From assembly GCF_029263665.1 (NCBI RefSeq), contig NZ_JAJUFQ010000004.1:248001-312000 (forward strand): a DNA stretch of 64,000 nt. Direction: 5' to 3'. The DNA comes from Halomonas sp. (GTDB lineage Bacteria > Pseudomonadota > Gammaproteobacteria > Pseudomonadales > Halomonadaceae). Position 1 is the stretch's first letter; each line of letters starts with the position of its first letter. Shown here piece by piece: positions 27,155-36,892 of the stretch. Under the pieces are notes generated by a model that saw nothing but the letters and a program-made list of their open reading frames with translations, searched no databases and was not told where the DNA came from. Made by a program: the position numbers and the translations under genes.

Positions 27155-29797
27155 GTGACGTTCACCATTGACCCAGCAGCGATAGCCGCTGCAGTGGAAG
27201 CCAACTCTACGGTTGGCACTAATGATGGGGACTGCCCCTTTTGTAGCCGTGTAGGGCTCCCCATTCTCCCCGTGCGCTATGCCGTCGTTGATCGCAATAA
27301 AAGTGCATGGAATGAAGACCTTCCCTGGCAAATGGCCAGCCGAGTCACTGATCACTGCTCAGTAGATCCCGGCCCAGCACGTTATGTGCTGCGCTTGATG
27401 CGCGAAGGCTTTCTCTATCTGTACGATGAAGCCCGCCAGCGTTGGCAAGCTTGGATGATCACCACTGATTCACGTCTGTGTGAGTTTCCTCCAAAAGGTG
27501 AACCTCCAACAGCCAATGAGAATGAGCATGTCGAAGCTCCCTGCAACATCGCCACGAACAACATCTCCGCTTTGCTGATCAGCATTCCCGACGCACAGCA
27601 GGCAGGTATCGTTCACGTCGCATATTCGGATCACCAATGGACGAACGCCATGCTGGATACCATGGCCGCCAATGAAGACGGAATCCGTGATCGTGTGATG
27701 CAGCCGTTCGACGTTGCCAGCTGGATCGCTGATCAATCAGCAGACTCTGCTATGCCACCGCAAGATGTTTCCCGCTTCGTTCCCGAATACAGCGGTCGCC
27801 CTCAAGAAGACCTTCTGGAGGGCGACTGTTTTCCGTACCCGGGCTTCCGTGCTCAAACTTTTCTAGATCCCGAGCAACTGCTTGAGCGCATGAACTGGAT
27901 TGTGCGCGATGCACCGGAGCTGAAGGACAAAGGTGTAGTGCTAGCGATCGATGACCCGATTGGTATCACCGCGTCACTGAACCAGTTCCGCAACAATGCC
28001 CAACGTCGGCTCAACGACTATGTCTACGATACAGACAACGTCGAGAAAAAGATGACATCGGATATTATCCTGGGTTTTCGTGAAGCCATTCAAAACCGGA
28101 GAGCCGAACAGGTAGATACATATCTGGAAAACGGACCGGAAATGCCATTATTCGGCCACCAGAGACTCGCAGATGACTTCGACGCTCTGCCGGAAGAACA
28201 GCAACAGGAGCTATGGGCCAGGTTCAGCAACCTGGAACGTGAGCGAATCATTCGAGGACGTGAGGAACTGGCAGAAGATCGAGCGATAGATCATCGAGCA
28301 CATGCCATTGAACAGAGCTGGGCCAAGTACCTAGAGCGTTATGACGAAACGGCACGTGACACCTTTGCTACCGAGTACAAAACCGATATAGACAATAAAA
28401 AGGCTACTATCGACGAGTTAGCAAAAGTGCACAGTCAATGGTTGCTATCCACTGCTGTAATGGATGCCATGTACAGCTACGACCTTCAAAGCCTGGAGGA
28501 TGGCGTGGCCTATGAAACAGCAGTGGCTGCCATGATTACAGGTAGCAGCAACACGAAAGATGGTGATGAGACTATCGAGGCGTTGCTAGACCGCCCCATC
28601 AGTGATCCAGACTCTTTGATATGGCGCGCGTTCTACCTCAATCATGAGCCCGCCATCGAAATCGCTACCGAATATACTGCGGGGGATGCAGTCACCTGGG
28701 GCCGACGAGTTATTGGACCTCTCAAGACCTTGCTGGGTATCGACAGTGAAAAACGCACACCTCTGGAAAACCTGATTGCTGACACTACGGGTGTCCTGGC
28801 CAAAAAACTGGGGGTCGTCCATGCCACTGAGATTACCAACAACGGGATAGCGCGACTCCTGCATGGCATCAGTTGGGGACGTTACGGCAGTGATTTGCAG
28901 ATACTACATTTCAACGCCAACCTCGGCCAATTGTCGAATCTCTATGACAGCATACTATGGAGTAATGAAGTCGCCGTGCACGCTATGAGGGGCAACCACA
29001 CGCATGCCTTCCCCTTCATGAACTTACCAGGCACTCAAGGAAGCCAGCCTCTATGGGCATTCTCGACAACCGAGCTTGGGGCCGATGCGATGGCAGCTGT
29101 CCAGCATAATGCAGACCTCGCCTTGGAAGAACGCCGCCAGTCCATCAAAAACGCCATGACTCCTGGCACCTGGTTCGGGGTATTCGCCTCATCACTGGAA
29201 GTCTTTAATGTCGCCATGGCATGGAATCAACTGGGAAGTAATACCAGTTACACCAGCCAAGCGGAAAGAGTCAGTAACTTTGCCGCATCCACCGCTTTTC
29301 TAGTGAGCTCACTGGCCACCACTACCTCTGCGATCATCTATGGTGCAGGAGAGCCTAAGAGTCCTATTTATCGAGCTGTAACATGGGGATCAGCCGCGCT
29401 GGTTGCAGTAGGCTATTGGACGTTTTCTGTGTGGTTCTTTATCAAGGGCGTCGATGCTCGTCACAATGATGATTGGGCGATGTCAGTAATCTACTTCAGC
29501 TCTGGTGGAATATTCGCTGCTGCAGGGGCAACATCGCTGGCTGCTGCTGCACAGCGTGTCGGGGTGATAACTGGGGCAGAAGCTATGATAGGTAAGTTTG
29601 TCATCAGCCGTGCAGGCTGGGCAATGGTGGCCTCCAGGTTAGGTTGGATCGGCCTCGCGTTAGCTATATTGACCGTAATGATTCAAAAGGATGCCCTAGA
29701 GGAATGGCTGGAGCGCTGTGTATTTGGCACAGGGGCTGAGAAATTTGAGAGTCTTCAGGCCGCACTCGATAAATTCTATGAGATCAGCAATCAATAG
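27155..29797 (+). CDS. VasX-like type VI secretion effector (BTH_I2691-type), orphan
   Basis: This protein of about 880 residues has the N-terminal domain of VasX/BTH_I2691-type effectors: CPFCSRVGLPILPVRYAVVD near residue 25, then RYVLRLMREGFLYLYDEARQ, and the central region with NDYVYDTDNVEKK. The C-terminal third has about five hydrophobic helices (from about residue 690), as expected for a membrane-inserting, pore-forming toxin. The GTG at 27155 is preceded by GGAGGAGGG at six bases; the longer frame from 27089 is unlikely. No vgrG, PAAR or other T6SS gene is in the window. The next gene is its likely partner. The mode of action is inferred from the family. Confidence 0.8.
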   Translation: MTFTIDPAAIAAAVEANSTVGTNDGDCPFCSRVGLPILPVRYAVVDRNKSAWNEDLPWQMASRVTDHCSVDPGPARYVLRLMREGFLYLYDEARQRWQAWMITTDSRLCEFPPKGEPPTANENEHVEAPCNIATNNISALLISIPDAQQAGIVHVAYSDHQWTNAMLDTMAANEDGIRDRVMQPFDVASWIADQSADSAMPPQDVSRFVPEYSGRPQEDLLEGDCFPYPGFRAQTFLDPEQLLERMNWIVRDAPELKDKGVVLAIDDPIGITASLNQFRNNAQRRLNDYVYDTDNVEKKMTSDIILGFREAIQNRRAEQVDTYLENGPEMPLFGHQRLADDFDALPEEQQQELWARFSNLERERIIRGREELAEDRAIDHRAHAIEQSWAKYLERYDETARDTFATEYKTDIDNKKATIDELAKVHSQWLLSTAVMDAMYSYDLQSLEDGVAYETAVAAMITGSSNTKDGDETIEALLDRPISDPDSLIWRAFYLNHEPAIEIATEYTAGDAVTWGRRVIGPLKTLLGIDSEKRTPLENLIADTTGVLAKKLGVVHATEITNNGIARLLHGISWGRYGSDLQILHFNANLGQLSNLYDSILWSNEVAVHAMRGNHTHAFPFMNLPGTQGSQPLWAFSTTELGADAMAAVQHNADLALEERRQSIKNAMTPGTWFGVFASSLEVFNVAMAWNQLGSNTSYTSQAERVSNFAASTAFLVSSLATTTSAIIYGAGEPKSPIYRAVTWGSAALVAVGYWTFSVWFFIKGVDARHNDDWAMSVIYFSSGGIFAAAGATSLAAAAQRVGVITGAEAMIGKFVISRAGWAMVASRLGWIGLALAILTVMIQKDALEEWLERCVFGTGAEKFESLQAALDKFYEISNQ

Positions 29798-29807
29798 GGA
29801 TTGTTTT

Positions 29808-30734
29808 ATGCTGCATGAATATGCACTGAAGATTATGTACAAGGACCGTGATCGTGATTGGTTCTCGGACTCCATAAAAATGGATCAGAATATCAGCGAT
29901 GCACTTTCCCATGACCAACCTGCAGCTGAAAAAATTTATACACCTGGTGCTATTTATAGAAAAAACAATGTTTACCTAGAAACCACTCATGTCGATGAGA
30001 GGAGCCAACGTGGTCTATTTACTGCCATGATGGGGCTACCTTGTTTTGCAGTTATTGCATGGTCTTTGATCTTCTTTTTTCAAGTTATTGGGGATTTTTC
30101 AGATGGCGTTGATTTTTGGTACTTCTTACTTTTGGCCATTATAGTCGTAACAATAGTTGCATTTATATTTCTTCTATTGAATCTCAATGTTAGCAAAGAC
30201 TGGTTCACCTATCGTCATGGCGCGATTCGTTTTAACCGAAAGACTCGTCAGGTGCACGTATTCTATTCTCCTGATCTTGGAGGCCCCAGAAGCTATAACT
30301 GGGATGACATGCTAGCTTTCGTTAAAAACACCAAAGGTGACCGCTATGCAGTGGCGATGATTGCCGCCGATCCGGAGCGCCAACGCTATTACGATAGCTT
30401 TGCGGTAGGAGATGAAGTCCATGGTCGCGAGGACTGCCTAGCCTGGTGGGAGTATATTCGCCGTTTCATGGAAGATGGGCCTGACAGCGTCCCAGAGCCT
30501 GACTGGTACCTTACCGACAACCTTTCACTCAAGGAATCTTTCCAACGCTGGTTCCTGACACGTGAACTGAAACAAGACAGAGCTCGCGGGATGAATACTG
30601 GTCCAGCAGTGTCTCGGATGATCCTGCTATCCCCGTTCCTGACGCTATTTTCGTTTGGGCACTTTATTTCGATGCTCACCAGCAAACGGGTGACTTGGCC
30701 CGAGGATATTCGCAAAGCCTGTGAAGAGAAGTAA
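29808..30734 (+). CDS. DUF6708-like membrane protein, candidate immunity partner of the T6SS effector
   Basis: This 308-residue protein has two adjacent hydrophobic helices at about residues 70-95 and 105-128 and a cytosolic part with HGAIRFNRKTRQVHVFY and YNWDDMLAFVKNTKGDRY, then a third hydrophobic patch near the end (SRMILLSPFLTLFSFGHF). The pattern resembles DUF6708 proteins, which are found next to VasX-like effectors. It starts 10 bases after the effector gene, at an ATG preceded by TAGGGA. An immunity role is inferred from position and membrane location only. Confidence 0.65.
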   Translation: MLHEYALKIMYKDRDRDWFSDSIKMDQNISDALSHDQPAAEKIYTPGAIYRKNNVYLETTHVDERSQRGLFTAMMGLPCFAVIAWSLIFFFQVIGDFSDGVDFWYFLLLAIIVVTIVAFIFLLLNLNVSKDWFTYRHGAIRFNRKTRQVHVFYSPDLGGPRSYNWDDMLAFVKNTKGDRYAVAMIAADPERQRYYDSFAVGDEVHGREDCLAWWEYIRRFMEDGPDSVPEPDWYLTDNLSLKESFQRWFLTRELKQDRARGMNTGPAVSRMILLSPFLTLFSFGHFISMLTSKRVTWPEDIRKACEEK

Positions 30735-30738
30735 GTCC

Positions 30739-30772
30739 AGCGCCCGAGGTCGATGACATCGGGCGCTTTTTT
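30739..30772. terminator. Rho-independent terminator between T6SS unit and prophage
   Basis: AGCGCCCGA and TCGGGCGCT form a 9-base-pair stem, followed by TTTTT on the plus strand. It ends the effector/immunity unit. The last three stem-flanking bases touch the stop codon of the portal gene, so the prophage edge must be close to here or further left. Confidence 0.85.
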
Positions 30773-31848
30773 CAGGATGCAGCTATTCCCCTTCCCTCAC
30801 TGCTGTCCAGCGAATACGGCTGGAAGCGCACCACTTCCTCCCCCACGTGATCGTTGATTTCGCTGAGCGTGGCCTGCAGCGGTTCAAGCTCGTTGGTGAC
30901 GAAGACCCTGGCCGCCTTCTCTACATCACCAAAGCCGCCGGTGTTGTTGGGAATAATGCCCATCAGCTGCGGTGGGATCCGGTGACCGGCGAGCTGGTCA
31001 TCGCGAGTGATATTTTTGATCGAGGTAAACTCGTCCTTCGCAGCGACTTCCGAGATGGGAATGATCTGGATGCCATCCTTCTTACCGTGGGGGCTATAGA
31101 GGAATAAGTTGCGGAAGTTGCCCACTCCGCGGGACTCCTTCAGGGCGGCACGCATGGCATCAATGTCCTCCTGATTCTGGGCCGCGTCCGAAACATACAT
31201 GATGAAGCCAGCATGACTGCCATTGAGGTAGTACTTACGGCGGAACAGCGTGGCGTTCTCATTAAGGTAGATCGACTGCAGTGCACCCAGGTAGTCGGGA
31301 ACACCATAGACCTCCTGGTTGATATCTGGCTCCAGGAGATGAATCACACTCCCCTTTGCGAACTCACTACGGTCGGACCAGTTCGGCACCCAGAAGTAAC
31401 GCTCGAGATCGGCCCCACGGCGTACATACTTAGCCCGGGCAGGTCGCAGCTGCAGTAGTTTGCCGAGACGCCCGCGAACCTGCTCGAGGTAGCAGTTCCC
31501 GAACACCAAGTAATCGGTCACCAGTGCACTGAAAGCCTGACGGCTGAGCAGAGGATGCGGTACGAACGACCGCACCAGGATGTTGCGCTTCACCTGGATG
31601 GCCGAGCCATGATGAGCCGTGGCGCGATAGGTCTGGGCCAGTGCCGGTAAGTCGACCGGCGGCTCATACCACTCGGAGCCCAACATCCAGCAGCCGGTAT
31701 AGAAGAAGTCATAGCCGTCAGTGACCGGTACCGGATCCCCAAAACTGAAGGCCTCGGCCTTCGCCGGTACCGAGACCTGATCGGCATCAGCGTCGACACG
31801 ATAGGCCGGCACGCGCACGCGGGGCTTTTCTGCAAGCGGCTCACTCAT
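30772..31848 (-). CDS. Q: Phage portal protein (P2 gpQ family)
   Basis: This 358-residue protein forms the dodecameric portal ring at the DNA-entry vertex of the capsid. Recognisable stretches are YFFWVPNW-like YFWVPNWSDRSEFAKGSVIH, then GVPDYLGALQSIYLNENATL, RKYYLNGSHAGFIMYV and ITRDDQLAGHRIPPQLMGI, all typical of the PBSX/P2 portal family. The ATG overlaps the terminase stop codon in ATGA, so the two are co-translated from the leftward late operon. A decayed second copy exists at 23.1 kb. Confidence 0.95.
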   Translation of the reverse strand: MSEPLAEKPRVRVPAYRVDADADQVSVPAKAEAFSFGDPVPVTDGYDFFYTGCWMLGSEWYEPPVDLPALAQTYRATAHHGSAIQVKRNILVRSFVPHPLLSRQAFSALVTDYLVFGNCYLEQVRGRLGKLLQLRPARAKYVRRGADLERYFWVPNWSDRSEFAKGSVIHLLEPDINQEVYGVPDYLGALQSIYLNENATLFRRKYYLNGSHAGFIMYVSDAAQNQEDIDAMRAALKESRGVGNFRNLFLYSPHGKKDGIQIIPISEVAAKDEFTSIKNITRDDQLAGHRIPPQLMGIIPNNTGGFGDVEKAARVFVTNELEPLQATLSEINDHVGEEVVRFQPYSLDSSEGRGIAAS

Positions 31849-33623
31849 CCAAACATCTCCATCAATGATCGTCCGGTGCCATGATCCACAGGCCCGTCGA
31901 GGGGTTCGTTGTGCAGGGCATGCATGGTCGCCCAGGCCAGGTCAGCATGACCGGTCAGGTTGTTGCGCCCTGCGGTGTAGGTGATCTGGCGACCCGACGC
32001 GGTAAGTTCACGGCGGATGGCCATGAACGACTGAGCGAGATCCGCCCAGCCAGCGTCGAACTCGAGTCGCCCCTTGTTGATGATCTGCTGTGCCTGCATG
32101 ACCAGGCGGGCCTTGATCTCAGGGGTGTAGCGGTAGCGGGTAACGGTGGGAAAGAACTTGGCGACCAGCTGCGCGACGGCTTCACCGAGGCCCGAGGTAT
32201 CAATACCGATGAAAGTCACGTTGTAGCGACGCGTCACGCCACGGATGAATTCCGCCTGAGCCTCATAGTCGCGCCCCTTGAGTCGGTGCTTCTCCAGGAT
32301 CCGGTGCTTGCCGTGCATGGAACGCGGTGGAGCCACCACTACCAGCCCGGCCCCATCACCCTCCTCCCCATCACCGGCAGGGTCGTAACCAATCCATACC
32401 GGATGCTCGCCATAGGGACGTGGTGCAAACGGCTTGATGTCCCGCCACACATCCCAGCTGTCGACCATGCACTTCTGCATCATGGCCAACGGGAAGGCAC
32501 TCTGTGTATCGTCAACGAACTCGCACATCAGCAGATTCGCGAATTCATCATCGCTGTACTCGAGACGCAGCTGGTCGATGTCGAATAGGTCACAACCACC
32601 GGCAATAGCATCTTCGATGGTCACGATCTGGCGCCACTGGCCGTCCGGTCCCCGCGCCCCGCCTTTGAGCGCGGCATGGGTCACATCGATCGTCACCCGG
32701 TCCGCCTTCTTGCGACGCTTGTTGAAGCGCTCCCCCGTCCAAAAGGGATAGGCTTCATGAGCTACGCTGGAAGGCGTGCTGAAGTAGGTCTGACGCCACT
32801 TCTTGTGCATCGCCATCCCGCTGGTCACCTTGCGGAACTGCTCGAAGCCGTGGATCCAGAAATACTCGTCCAGGTACGTGTCGCCGTGGTAGCCCTGTGC
32901 CGTTTTGGCATTCGTCCCCAGGAAGTGGAGCTCCGCGCCATTGGCCAGAATGATCGGATCCCCCTTGAGCTCGACACCGGTGACCTCCTTCACGAACTGC
33001 ACGATGTAATGCCGGAAGATGTGCGCCTGGGCCTTACTCGCTGACATGAAGATCTTGTTCTTGCCAGTCTCCAGGGCATCGGCGATCGCCTCACGGGCGA
33101 AGTACCAGGTCGCACCGATCTGGCGTGACTTCAGCAGGTTGCGGATCCGTTCATGTTGCCCAGCGCGGTACCAGATACGCTGGTAGTCGAATAGCGAGAC
33201 CTCGAAGGCCTCGACGATCTGAATCACACCTTCGTCGCCGACATCATTGCGCGCAGGCTTGCGTTTCGGCCCGGCATTGCGTCGCTCAATGTTGGGATTG
33301 AGGTCACTCTCCTTTCCGCTGTCCTGGTATTTGTGTACACGGGCCAGCCGCTCGATCTGGCGGCCCAGCAGGTCCAGCTCCTTGAAGTCCTTACCTTCCT
33401 TCTGCTCCTTACATATCAGTTGCACCATGCGGGCTTCGAGGGCGCCTTCGACGCGCTGAGTGGGCGTGGCATCGTCCCAGGCATCACGTTTTTTCCAGCT
33501 ATCGATAGTGGCCCGCGGAAGCTCGAGGAACTCGGCAATACGCGCGATTCGCCACCCCATCCAATAGAGGTGTCTTGCGGACAGGCGGCCGCCGTCGTCA
33601 TTGGTATCAGTCATAGGAGTCAT
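31845..33623 (-). CDS. P: Terminase large (ATPase/nuclease) subunit (P2 gpP family)
   Basis: This protein of about 592 residues has the size of P2 gpP. It starts with a helix-turn-helix (RHLYWMGWRIARIAEFLEL, PRATIDSWKKRDAW). The ATPase region includes LKSRQIGATWYFAREA (adenine/Walker-A-like), FMSASKAQAHIF and TYLDEYFWI (Walker B), and the nuclease region includes WIGYDPAGDGEEGDGAGLV and FIGIDTSGLGEAVA. The start is either the ATG at 33623 or at 33614; the longer frame to 33899 crosses the late promoter region and is rejected. It is divergent from the scaffold gene. Confidence 0.95.
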   Translation of the reverse strand: MTPMTDTNDDGGRLSARHLYWMGWRIARIAEFLELPRATIDSWKKRDAWDDATPTQRVEGALEARMVQLICKEQKEGKDFKELDLLGRQIERLARVHKYQDSGKESDLNPNIERRNAGPKRKPARNDVGDEGVIQIVEAFEVSLFDYQRIWYRAGQHERIRNLLKSRQIGATWYFAREAIADALETGKNKIFMSASKAQAHIFRHYIVQFVKEVTGVELKGDPIILANGAELHFLGTNAKTAQGYHGDTYLDEYFWIHGFEQFRKVTSGMAMHKKWRQTYFSTPSSVAHEAYPFWTGERFNKRRKKADRVTIDVTHAALKGGARGPDGQWRQIVTIEDAIAGGCDLFDIDQLRLEYSDDEFANLLMCEFVDDTQSAFPLAMMQKCMVDSWDVWRDIKPFAPRPYGEHPVWIGYDPAGDGEEGDGAGLVVVAPPRSMHGKHRILEKHRLKGRDYEAQAEFIRGVTRRYNVTFIGIDTSGLGEAVAQLVAKFFPTVTRYRYTPEIKARLVMQAQQIINKGRLEFDAGWADLAQSFMAIRRELTASGRQITYTAGRNNLTGHADLAWATMHALHNEPLDGPVDHGTGRSLMEMFG

Positions 33624-33668
33624 GCCGCCCAGCGTACCCGCGCGCACGGTCGCGCCCTCGCGTGGCTC

Positions 33669-33692
33669 GGTGTAAGTGGGCTCCACCACACC
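33669..33692. promoter_or_regulatory. Late-activator dyad, O/P divergent promoter
   Basis: GGTGT-N14-ACACC lies between the divergent terminase and scaffold genes. The same dyad with the same 14-base spacer precedes gpV (39778) and gpFI (46138). P2-type Ogr/Delta activators bind a TGT/ACA dyad centred near -55 of the late promoters, so this is probably the binding site for both the leftward P-Q and the rightward O operons. A -10-like TACGCT on the minus strand lies near 33634-33639. Confidence 0.7.
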
Positions 33693-33770
33693 CGCAACGC
33701 ATTGAGCCTCAACGCCTGTACGCGGAACCTGACGGCAACGACCTCCCCCTATCCCAGCCGAGGACTCCAC

Positions 33771-34592
33771 ATGCCCTGGCATTGCATTGCGAAAGAAGGC
33801 GCCACAACGGACGGACGCATCATCAGCGCCGAATGGCTCAGCCAAATGGCCAAGAATTTCGACCCAGCCAAATATGGCTGCCGCGTCAATATGGAGCACA
33901 TCAAGGGCCTGCTGCCCGATGGCCCTTTCAAGGCCTATGGTGACGTCACGGCGCTGAAATCCGAGAAAGACAACGAAGGAAAGATGGCGCTGTATGCCGA
34001 GATCGACCCAACCGATGAGCTCAAAGCCATGGTCGAGAAGCGCCAGAAGGTCTACACGTCGATGGAAGTCGACCTCGACTTCGCGGGTTCCGGAGAAGCC
34101 TATCTGGTAGGGCTTGCCGTCACTGATTCCCCCGCCTCATTGGGCACGTCCATGCTCATGTTCAGCGCCGAGCAAGGTGCCAACTCTCCGCTCGCCAGCC
34201 GCAAGCAGCGGCCAGAGAACCTGTTCTCGGCGGCGGTCGAGACCGAACTCGACTTCTCCACTCCAGCACCGGAGCCCGAAAAGGGACCGAGCCTGACCGA
34301 GCGCATTACGGCCCTGTTCAAGAAACACGATGCCAAGTCTGCCAAAGGGCACGAGTCCTTTCGTGCCGAGCTAGAGCAGACCCTTGAGCTATTCGTCGAG
34401 AAGTACCAGGCACTCGCCGATGATCTTGCGAACCGTCCGACCACTGAAGCCTTCAACGAACTGAAAGGGGCTCACGACGAGTTGATGCGCCGCTTCGACG
34501 AACTCTACACCCAGCTCGACAACGAGCCGGCACCTCACTATCACCGCTCCCGCGCCACCGGCAACGACGGCGGCATCGTCACCGACTGCTAA
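33771..34592 (+). CDS. O: Capsid scaffolding protein/protease (P2 gpO family)
   Basis: This 273-residue protein is the internal scaffold of the procapsid, with an N-terminal serine-protease domain that processes itself and the capsid protein, and a C-terminal coiled-coil scaffold. The opening CIAKEGATTDGRIISAEWLSQM and VNMEHIKGLLPDGPFKAYGDV (candidate catalytic His), followed by GLAVTDSPASLGTSMLMFS (candidate catalytic Ser), are typical. Helical heptads start near residue 180. The ATG at 33771 is preceded by GAGG; the longer frame is not supported. Confidence 0.93.
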   Translation: MPWHCIAKEGATTDGRIISAEWLSQMAKNFDPAKYGCRVNMEHIKGLLPDGPFKAYGDVTALKSEKDNEGKMALYAEIDPTDELKAMVEKRQKVYTSMEVDLDFAGSGEAYLVGLAVTDSPASLGTSMLMFSAEQGANSPLASRKQRPENLFSAAVETELDFSTPAPEPEKGPSLTERITALFKKHDAKSAKGHESFRAELEQTLELFVEKYQALADDLANRPTTEAFNELKGAHDELMRRFDELYTQLDNEPAPHYHRSRATGNDGGIVTDC

Positions 34593-34607
34593 GGAACCGA
34601 CTCGCTC

Positions 34608-35630
34608 ATGCGCAACGATACCCGTACACTCTTCAATCAGTTCTCCGCCCAGGTGGCAAAGCTCAGCGGCGTGCCTGACGTTACCCAGAAATTTGCCGTC
34701 GACCCCAGCATCCAGCAACGCCTGGAGAAGCGCATCCAGGAGTCGAGTGAATTCCTGTCCCGCATCAACATGATTGGTGTCGATGAGCTGAAAGGTGAGA
34801 AGCTCGCTCTGGGCATCTCCGGACCGATTGCTGCTCGCACCAATGTCAACCAGAAGGATCGCGAGACCCGCGACCTCTCGACGCTGGACGCCAGTGGCTA
34901 CGAATGTCACCTCACCGAGTTCGACACTCACCTCGGCTACGGCAAGCTCGATGCCTGGGCCAAGTTCCCCAACTTCCAGGCGATTGTGCGAGACACCATC
35001 GTCCGTCAGCAGGCCCTGGACCGGATCATGATCGGCTTCAACGGCACATCTGCTGCCGCTCAGACTAACTCGGCTACCAACCCGATGCTGCAGGACGTCA
35101 ATATCGGCTGGCTACAACACTACCGAAATCAGGCTCCTGCTCGAGTGCTCAAGGAAGGCGCCACCACAGGCACCCTTCAGGTCGGCAAGGGCGGCGACTA
35201 CGAGAACCTCGACGCCGTGGTCTATGACGCGGTCAACGAGCTGATCGAGCCATGGTTCCGTAACGCTACTGATCTGGTCGCCATCGTTGGTCGCAAGCTG
35301 ATGGCCGACAAGTATTTCCCTCTGATCAACCAGAACCAGCCACCCACCGAGCAACAGGCCATGGATATGGTCATCAGCCAAAAACGTATCGGTGGCCAGC
35401 AAGGTCTCCAGGTGCCGTTCTTCCCCGACAACGCCATTCTGGTCACCACGCTGGATAACCTCTCGATCTACTGGCAGAACGGCGCCCGCCGCCGCTACGT
35501 CACCGAAAACCCGAAGCGCAATCGCATCGAGAACTACGAGAGTTCGAACGATGCCTACGTGGTGGAGGATTTTGGGGCCGGCTGCCTGATCGAGAACATC
35601 GAGCTGGGCGACTTCAGCGGCAGCGCTTGA
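34608..35630 (+). CDS. N: Major capsid protein precursor (P2 gpN family)
   Basis: This 340-residue protein forms the icosahedral shell. It begins with the family opening MRNDTRTLFNQFSAQVAKLSG (shortened here), and has VDELKGEKLALGISGPIAART, then LGYGKLDAWAKFPNFQ and AMDMVISQKRIGGQQGLQVP, with a conserved C-terminal YVVEDFGAGCLIENIELGDF. Like P2 gpN it probably loses an N-terminal segment by gpO cleavage. AAGGAA precedes the ATG. It lies between the scaffold and small terminase genes. Confidence 0.95.
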   Translation: MRNDTRTLFNQFSAQVAKLSGVPDVTQKFAVDPSIQQRLEKRIQESSEFLSRINMIGVDELKGEKLALGISGPIAARTNVNQKDRETRDLSTLDASGYECHLTEFDTHLGYGKLDAWAKFPNFQAIVRDTIVRQQALDRIMIGFNGTSAAAQTNSATNPMLQDVNIGWLQHYRNQAPARVLKEGATTGTLQVGKGGDYENLDAVVYDAVNELIEPWFRNATDLVAIVGRKLMADKYFPLINQNQPPTEQQAMDMVISQKRIGGQQGLQVPFFPDNAILVTTLDNLSIYWQNGARRRYVTENPKRNRIENYESSNDAYVVEDFGAGCLIENIELGDFSGSA

Positions 35631-35642
35631 TAAGGAGCCATC

Positions 35643-36323
35643 ATGACCAGTCCCGCTCGTCGTCACTTTCAACGCGTCTCCGCCGTACGAGCGGCGGATG
35701 ATGCCGGTGAAGCGCCCATGCAGGGTGATGCTTATGAGCTGATGCTAGCAGCTCTCTTCGAGGACTATCGCCGCCTCAAGTCGACCCAGTCCATGGAGCG
35801 CAAGGCCGAGATTAAGCGAGAGATCCTGCCCAAGTATGCCGACTACGTCGATGGCGTACTCGAAGCCGGTCAGGGAGCTCAAGACGACGTACTGATGCGC
35901 GTCATGCTGTGGCGTATCGATGCCGGAGATATTGCCGGCGCCTTAGTCATCGCACGCTATGCCCTTGCCCATGATCTCAACCCGCCCGATCAATTCGAGC
36001 GCTCTACTGCCGCCATCATCGCCGAGGAAGTCGCCGACCAGAGCCTGAAACTACTTGACGAGGAAAGTGCCGATGCCCTGCCCTTGCTCAAACACCTGAT
36101 CGACGTCGAGATCATGACTCGCCAGGCCGACATGCACGACCAGGTACGCGCCAAGCTCTTCAAGGCACTGGGCTACGCCCAGCGCACGGCGGGTCAGTTG
36201 CACGAAGCACAATCCAGCCTGGAGCGCGCGCTGGCACTCAACAGTCGTGTCGGGGTGAAGAAGGATCTCGAGCGCCTGGAGCGCGATATCAAGAACGCCA
36301 GCGACAGTGACACTGCCAGCTGA
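35643..36323 (+). CDS. M: Terminase small subunit (P2 gpM family)
   Basis: This is a 226-residue DNA-recognition subunit for packaging at cos. The family opening TSPARRHFQRVSAVRAAD, then YELMLAALFEDYRRLKSTQSMERKAEIKRE (shortened) and VLMRVMLWRIDAGDIAGALVIARYAL are visible as consecutive blocks. It starts 13 bases after N with AAGGAGC as ribosome site. The C-terminal third is highly helical and charged. Confidence 0.93.
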   Translation: MTSPARRHFQRVSAVRAADDAGEAPMQGDAYELMLAALFEDYRRLKSTQSMERKAEIKREILPKYADYVDGVLEAGQGAQDDVLMRVMLWRIDAGDIAGALVIARYALAHDLNPPDQFERSTAAIIAEEVADQSLKLLDEESADALPLLKHLIDVEIMTRQADMHDQVRAKLFKALGYAQRTAGQLHEAQSSLERALALNSRVGVKKDLERLERDIKNASDSDTAS

Positions 36324-36421
36324 TACCGAGTCGCACGCCGACGTCAGGGGGCGCCGGATGAGAACAGGCCGAATACAGACCTGCTCGACCTCCGGCCCAC
36401 CCCCTACTATCAGGAGCTTCA

Positions 36422-36892
36422 ATGAACAGTTTCGTCTCGACCGGCACCACCAGTTCCCCCTCCGTGGAGCCAGTAAAGAATAATGGCTTCTGGCCCGACA
36501 TCGACCCCAGCGATTTCCGTGAGCGCCACCGCCTCGACGGCACCATCACCTCAGCCAGGGTGGAAGGCGCCCTGCTCGCAGCCATCGCCACCGTCAACCG
36601 CGTATTGCGGGAATGGCAAGCTCGGCAAGTCGAATCCGGCCATGTCCATATCGATGACGTCCCCCTGCCAATCTGGCAAGCACCAGGTGTCTATCAGGGA
36701 CTCTACCAACGGGCCATCTATTCGACAGCTCACGCCAGCTTGATCGAACGTTACCCCGACTACGACACCACCAACAGCGGTCACGACCGTGCCGACAGCC
36801 TGGCTGAGTCAGCGGACAGCTACCGCCGTGATGCCGTCTGGGCAATTGCGGAGATCGAAGGCCGGCCACACTGCACCATCGAGCTGATCTGA
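36422..36892 (+). CDS. L: Head completion/stabilisation protein (P2 gpL family)
   Basis: This 156-residue protein seals the portal after DNA packaging. It has the conserved phrases NGFWPDIDPSDFRERHRLDG, TSARVEGALLAAIATVNREL-like VEGALLAAIATVNRVLREWQ, and DSYRRDAVWAIAEIEGRPHC. It starts behind AGGAGC. The stop codon overlaps the tail gene X by one base (TGATG). Confidence 0.93.
   Translation: MNSFVSTGTTSSPSVEPVKNNGFWPDIDPSDFRERHRLDGTITSARVEGALLAAIATVNRVLREWQARQVESGHVHIDDVPLPIWQAPGVYQGLYQRAIYSTAHASLIERYPDYDTTNSGHDRADSLAESADSYRRDAVWAIAEIEGRPHCTIELI

Noticed and set aside
33624..33899. N-terminal extension of the terminase frame
   Set aside because: It would cover the late-activator dyad and the start of the scaffold gene; gpP of normal length begins at 33623 or 33614.
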